Source: Flintibacter faecis (GTDB taxonomy: Bacteria; Bacillota; Clostridia; Oscillospirales; Oscillospiraceae). From it: 64,000 bases of DNA. Shown here piece by piece: positions 60,719-64,000 of the stretch. Made by a program: the position numbers and the translations under genes. The stretch is from positions 1 through 64,000 of the forward strand of contig NZ_JACOPN010000006.1 of assembly GCF_014287875.1 (NCBI RefSeq), in the 5' to 3' direction. Below the pieces are notes generated by a model, which was not told the DNA's origin, did not search any database, and was given only the letters and a program-made list of their open reading frames with translations. The first letter of the stretch is position 1; every line of letters starts with the position of its first letter.

Positions 60719-61885
60719 ATGAATGAAATGTTCCTGCTGAAGCTGGGCGAGATGGTCCTGAAGGGCCTGAACCGACACAGCTTTGAAGATAAGCTCCAGG
60801 CCAACATCCACCGCCGGCTCAACGGCCTGGGCCGCTTCCGGGTGTACACCCGCCAGTCCACCACCTATGTAGAGCCCATGGAGGACAGCTGCGACATGGA
60901 CGCGGCCTGGGAGGCCATGAAGAAGGTCTTCGGCGTGGTGGGCCTCAGCCGGGCCCGGGCCTGTGACAAGGACAAGGATGCCATCCTCCAGGCCTGCCAC
61001 GAGTATCTGGATGACCGGCTGCGCTCCGCCCGCACCTTTAAGGTGGAGACCCGCCGGGCGGACAAGACCTTCCCCATGACCTCCATCCAGCTCAGCCAGT
61101 ATGTGGGCGGCGAGCTGGACGAGCTCTATCCCAACCTCCAGGTGGATGTCCACCACCCGGAGCTCACCGTCTATGTGGAGATCCGGGACTACGCCGCCTT
61201 TGTCCACGCCAACCCCGACCCCGGTGCGGGCGGCCTGCCCGTGGGCATCAATGGCCGGGCAGTCAGCCTGCTCTCCGGCGGTATCGACTCCCCCGTGGCC
61301 AGCTATATGATCGCCAAGCGGGGCGTGGCTCTGGACATGGTCCACTTCTTCTCCTACCCCTACACCTCCCCCGAGGCCAAGGAGAAGGTGCTGGAGCTGG
61401 CCCGGCTGCTCACCCCCTGGTGCGGCCACCTCACCGTCCATGTGGTCCCCTTCACCGCCATTCAGGAGGAGCTGCGCCGCTCCTGCCCCGAGGAGATGTT
61501 CACCCTGGTCATGCGCCGGTTCATGATGCGCATCGCCCAGCGGGTGGCCAAGCGCTGCGGAGCCAAGGCTCTGGTCACCGGCGAGAGTCTGGGCCAGGTG
61601 GCCAGCCAGACCATGGATGCCATGACCGTCACCGGCCAGGTGGTGGATATCCCCGTCCTACGCCCCGTGGTGGGCATGGATAAGGAGGAGATCGTGCAGA
61701 TCTCCCGGAAGATCGGCACCTATGACACCTCCATCCTGCCCTATGAGGACTGCTGCACCGTATTTACCCCCCGCCACCCCCGCCTGCGCCCCACTGTGGA
61801 GGAGGCCGAGGCGGCGGAGGCCGGGCTGGACATTGAGGCCATGGTCCAGGCCGCTGTGGACGGCATCGAGCGCATCCGGCTGTAA
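60719..61885 (+). CDS. thiI: tRNA uracil 4-sulfurtransferase ThiI
   Basis: The 388-residue enzyme has a ferredoxin-like and THUMP N-terminal region that binds tRNA (residues about 60-165), followed by a PP-loop ATPase with LLSGGIDSPVASYMIAKRG. It activates U8 of tRNA for thiolation, with sulfur from IscS or NifS. It lacks the rhodanese domain of Gram-negative ThiI, as usual in Firmicutes. The commonly paired cysteine desulfurase gene is not upstream here. TGGAGAG precedes ATG 60719. Confidence 0.95.
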   Translation: MNEMFLLKLGEMVLKGLNRHSFEDKLQANIHRRLNGLGRFRVYTRQSTTYVEPMEDSCDMDAAWEAMKKVFGVVGLSRARACDKDKDAILQACHEYLDDRLRSARTFKVETRRADKTFPMTSIQLSQYVGGELDELYPNLQVDVHHPELTVYVEIRDYAAFVHANPDPGAGGLPVGINGRAVSLLSGGIDSPVASYMIAKRGVALDMVHFFSYPYTSPEAKEKVLELARLLTPWCGHLTVHVVPFTAIQEELRRSCPEEMFTLVMRRFMMRIAQRVAKRCGAKALVTGESLGQVASQTMDAMTVTGQVVDIPVLRPVVGMDKEEIVQISRKIGTYDTSILPYEDCCTVFTPRHPRLRPTVEEAEAAEAGLDIEAMVQAAVDGIERIRL

Positions 61886-61888
61886 GCC

Positions 61889-62497
61889 ATGAGGACCATC
61901 CGACTGGCCCGACAGGCGGACGTGGACGACCTGCTGGCCATCTATGCCCCCTATCTGTCCACCACCGTCACCTTTGAATATGTCCTGCCCAGCCGGGAGG
62001 AGTTTTCCCGGCGCATCGCCGATGTACAGGCCCGCTTCCCCTATCTGGTGCTGGAGGAGGACGGACAGCCCGTCGGCTATGCCTACGCCCACCCGCTGGG
62101 CCAGCGTGCCGCCTATCAGTGGAGCGGGGAACTGTCCATCTACCTCTCCCCCGCCGCCGCAGGGAAGGGCGGCGGGCGGCCTTTGTACCTAGCTCTGATG
62201 GAGCTGCTGCGGCTGCAGGGGATGCGCACCGTCTATGGCGTGGTCACCCATCCCAATCCCGCCAGCGAGGCCTTCCACGCCGCCATGGGCTTTCGTCTGC
62301 TGGGCACCCAGCACAACTCCGGCTATAAAAACGGCCGGTGGCTGGACGTGGCTCTGTACGAAAAGCCCCTGTCCAACTACCCAGACGCCCCTCCCGTCCC
62401 CGTCCCCCTGGACCAACTGCCCCGGGAGACGGTGGAGGAGGTGCTGGCAAAGTATACGCGAATGCTGAATGAAACAAACCGGGGACGGCTCCCGTGA
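61889..62497 (+). CDS. GNAT family N-acetyltransferase, PAT-like
   Basis: The 202-residue protein resembles phosphinothricin/methionine-sulfoximine acetyltransferases: IRLARQADVDDLLAIYAPYL, TFEYVLPSREEF and GYAYAHPLGQRAAYQWSGELSIYL without breaks in the family pattern. The acetyl-CoA loop, usually Q/R-x-x-G-x-G/A, reads AAGKGGGRPLYLAL. The C-terminal HNSGYKNGRWLDVALYEK is also typical. It probably acetylates small amino compounds. It lies 3 nt after thiI and so is likely co-transcribed. Confidence 0.88.
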   Translation: MRTIRLARQADVDDLLAIYAPYLSTTVTFEYVLPSREEFSRRIADVQARFPYLVLEEDGQPVGYAYAHPLGQRAAYQWSGELSIYLSPAAAGKGGGRPLYLALMELLRLQGMRTVYGVVTHPNPASEAFHAAMGFRLLGTQHNSGYKNGRWLDVALYEKPLSNYPDAPPVPVPLDQLPRETVEEVLAKYTRMLNETNRGRLP

Positions 62498-62526
62498 TCT
62501 GCATCGATCACAGGGGCCGCCCCCTT
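62481..62526. terminator. Terminator between the GNAT and sigma-factor genes
   Basis: GGGGACGGC and GCCGCCCCC arms with an inner GTGATC / GATCAC pairing form a long imperfect hairpin followed by a short T-run on the plus strand. Confidence 0.6.
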
Positions 62527-62545
62527 TCGTATCCCCTGCGTCGGT

Positions 62546-62857
62546 TCACTCCACCAGCTCCTCCAGCGAGCGCACCGCCGTTGGGTTCCGCTTTTGGGCA
62601 TTCACATGATCATATCGCTTCAGGGCCAGATTTCTGGCAATGCGGGCGATGAACACGGAAAAGCGCTCCGGTCTCTGGGGCGGGATGGCGTTCCAAAGGC
62701 CCAGATAGGTGTCGTTGACACACTCCTCGCTGTCCTCCCGGCTGGACAGGATATTGTGGGCGATGGTATAGCACAGTCCGCCGTATTTGGCCGCCGTCTC
62801 ATGGATGGCCGCCTCCATGCGCTGCCAATACAGGGCGATGATGTCTCTGTCGTCCAT
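62546..62857 (-). pseudogene. Truncated ECF-type sigma-70 factor (region 2 only)
   Basis: The 103-residue frame covers sigma region 2: ALYWQRMEAAIHETAAKYGG, SEECVNDTYLGLWNAIPP, FIARIARNLALKRYD. It ends after SLEELVE. Family members continue for about 70 to 80 residues with region 4, needed to bind the -35 box, and nothing like region 4 is seen in the following frame. A good ribosome-binding site (GAGGAG) precedes ATG 62857, so a short protein may be made, but it should not work as a normal sigma factor. No anti-sigma gene is nearby. Confidence 0.7.
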
Positions 62858-63082
62858 GTTCGCGCTCCTCTCTTCGGTCCCATCCTCTGCTTTCCCTTAT
62901 TATTATAGTACGGTTTTCCCGGGAACGGTTGCAGAACTGGAGAGATTTTTACTATTCTTATAGAAGCAGCCCTTGAATTCCGGTTTTCTCTTTCTAGAAA
63001 AGGTCTGGAATTTTCAGAACAGTTGTGCTAATATAGTAAAAGAGATTTTATGTCATTTATCATCTGTAAGGAGGTACTTATC
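62858..63082. other. Intergenic region between the sigma remnant and uppP
   Basis: The divergent gap has TATAAT on the minus strand near 62900 and a TAATATAGT on the plus strand near 63030, so it probably carries promoters for both genes. No known RNA is seen. Confidence 0.4.
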
Positions 63083-63934
63083 GTGACCTATCTCATGTCC
63101 GCCATTCTCGGCCTGGTCCAGGGAGTGGCTGAATTTCTGCCCATCTCCAGCTCGGGCCATCTCACCCTGCTCCAGCACTTCTTCGGTATGGAGGAGCCGG
63201 ACCAGCTGCTGAACATCCTGCTCCACTTCGCCACCCTGCTGGCGGTGTGCGTCTATTATTTTCAGGATGTTGTGGGGATGATCCTGGAGTTTTTCCGGGG
63301 TATTGCCGAGATATTTTCCCGCCAGCCCGGTAAGGGCGAGCCGCCGGAGACCCGCCGTCTGGTCTTTCTGGTCATCGTGGGCACCCTGCCCCTGTTCCTC
63401 ATCCTGCCCGTAAAGAAGTATGTGGAGGGCCTGGGCAGCAGCCCCGTGTTCGTCAGCTGCGCCCTGCTGGTCACCGGCTGCATCCTCTTCTTCTCTGACC
63501 GGATGGCCAGCGGCAGAAAAACCGCCCGCAGCGCCACGGTAAAAGATGTGCTGCTGGTGGGCGTGGCCCAGGGCATCGCCACCATCCCCGGCCTGTCCCG
63601 CTCCGGCTGCACCATCTCCGCCGGCATGGCCCTGGGCTTCCGCCGGGAGTTTGCCGTGCGGTACTCCTTCCTCATGTCTCTGCCCGCCGTATTCGGCGCC
63701 ACCCTGCTGGAGGTGAAGGACACCCTCAGCGCCGGCTCCGGTATCCCCGACGGGATGCTTGGCAAGTATCTGCTGGGCATGGTCATCGCCGGTGTGGTCG
63801 GCTACTTCGCCATTCGCCTGGTGAACCTGCTGGCCAACAAGGGCAAGTTCGGTGCCTTTGCCTATTACTGCTGGATCGCCGGTGTCCTCTTCCTGGTGCT
63901 CTCCCTGCTGGGGGTCACCTTTGTCCCCGCCTGA
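63083..63934 (+). CDS. uppP: Undecaprenyl-diphosphatase
   Basis: The 283-residue membrane protein recycles the lipid carrier of peptidoglycan by removing a phosphate from undecaprenyl pyrophosphate. It has the BacA motifs: GLVQGVAEFLPISSSGHL at the start and PGLSRSGCTISAGMALGF in the middle, with about eight membrane helices. The start is GTG 63083, with AAGGAGG 9 nt upstream. Resistance to bacitracin is a known effect of this family when overexpressed. Confidence 0.95.
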   Translation: MTYLMSAILGLVQGVAEFLPISSSGHLTLLQHFFGMEEPDQLLNILLHFATLLAVCVYYFQDVVGMILEFFRGIAEIFSRQPGKGEPPETRRLVFLVIVGTLPLFLILPVKKYVEGLGSSPVFVSCALLVTGCILFFSDRMASGRKTARSATVKDVLLVGVAQGIATIPGLSRSGCTISAGMALGFRREFAVRYSFLMSLPAVFGATLLEVKDTLSAGSGIPDGMLGKYLLGMVIAGVVGYFAIRLVNLLANKGKFGAFAYYCWIAGVLFLVLSLLGVTFVPA

Positions 63935-63994
63935 GTATTCTTCCCTCCTCCCCCGCAGCGGGATATCTCTAACCACCTGACGAAAGGAATTGCA

Positions 63995-64000
63995 GTGCCA
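63995..64000 (+). CDS. Possible start of the next gene (partial)
   Basis: AAAGGA at 63984-63989 is followed by GTG CCA at 63995, the last bases of the window. Only two codons are visible, so nothing can be said about the product. Confidence 0.3.

Overview
The window looks like the chromosome of a high-GC member of the Clostridia, most likely Oscillospirales (Flavonifractor, Lawsonibacter, Oscillibacter or Intestinimonas type). This is inferred from the gene set: LL-diaminopimelate aminotransferase, a single-chain pyruvate:ferredoxin oxidoreductase, a glmS ribozyme, a T-box leader, an ECF transporter module next to truA, AGGAGG ribosome-binding sites and TTGACA/TATAAT promoters. Species cannot be fixed from the sequence alone.

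Bases 1-6370 are AT-richer than the rest and form an accessory island. After the tail of an unknown gene and a HEPN-like protein (184-774) come five short toxin/immunity modules in tandem: (1) a barnase-type RNase with a barstar, (2) a DUF4417-linked toxin with its immunity gene, (3) a BECR-like toxin with its immunity gene, (4) a second DUF4417-linked module, (5) a relative of module 3 whose toxin domain is deleted. Each module is preceded by a copy of one structured non-coding element: a conserved box, a terminator hairpin whose stem changes with compensating substitutions, and a second small hairpin with a GAA-containing loop. Modules 1, 2 and 5 are damaged in the toxin part only (frameshift, nonsense codon, internal deletion), while the immunity genes stay open. 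Two inverted copies of a 162-bp MITE-like element sit in two of the intergenic elements.

From 6371 on the window is mostly high-GC housekeeping DNA. Region by region: a T-box-controlled operon (lipoprotein, alaS, DUF4250, hinT; 6423-10450, minus); a GntR regulator and D-2-hydroxyacid dehydrogenase; a secreted NodB-like protein; sbcD-sbcC plus an EF-hand-like protein; an aldo/keto reductase; a MoxR/VWA pair; a BlaI/BlaR1 pair with visible operators; an AAA/DUF4143 ATPase; a SseB-macro-HD fusion protein; a helical repeat protein; a DUF4300 lipoprotein; tRNA-Leu(CAA) followed by a small AT-rich islet with an Ltp-like protein; a ferredoxin-type aldo/keto reductase; the glmS ribozyme and glmS; a repeat-rich gap (36804-37484); an AEC transporter; dapL; a ClpE-like ATPase; CvpA; DUF5711; truA; ecfT-ecfA2-ecfA1; an RNA methyltransferase; greA-lysS; a PD-(D/E)XK-type protein; a CLC transporter; nifJ; yifB/comM; thiI; a GNAT acetyltransferase; a truncated ECF sigma factor; and uppP.

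The most promising unusual signals are the five-copy structured intergenic element of the toxin array, with the erosion pattern of its toxins, and the SseB-macro-HD fusion. Family names were assigned from recognised motifs and not from database searches.
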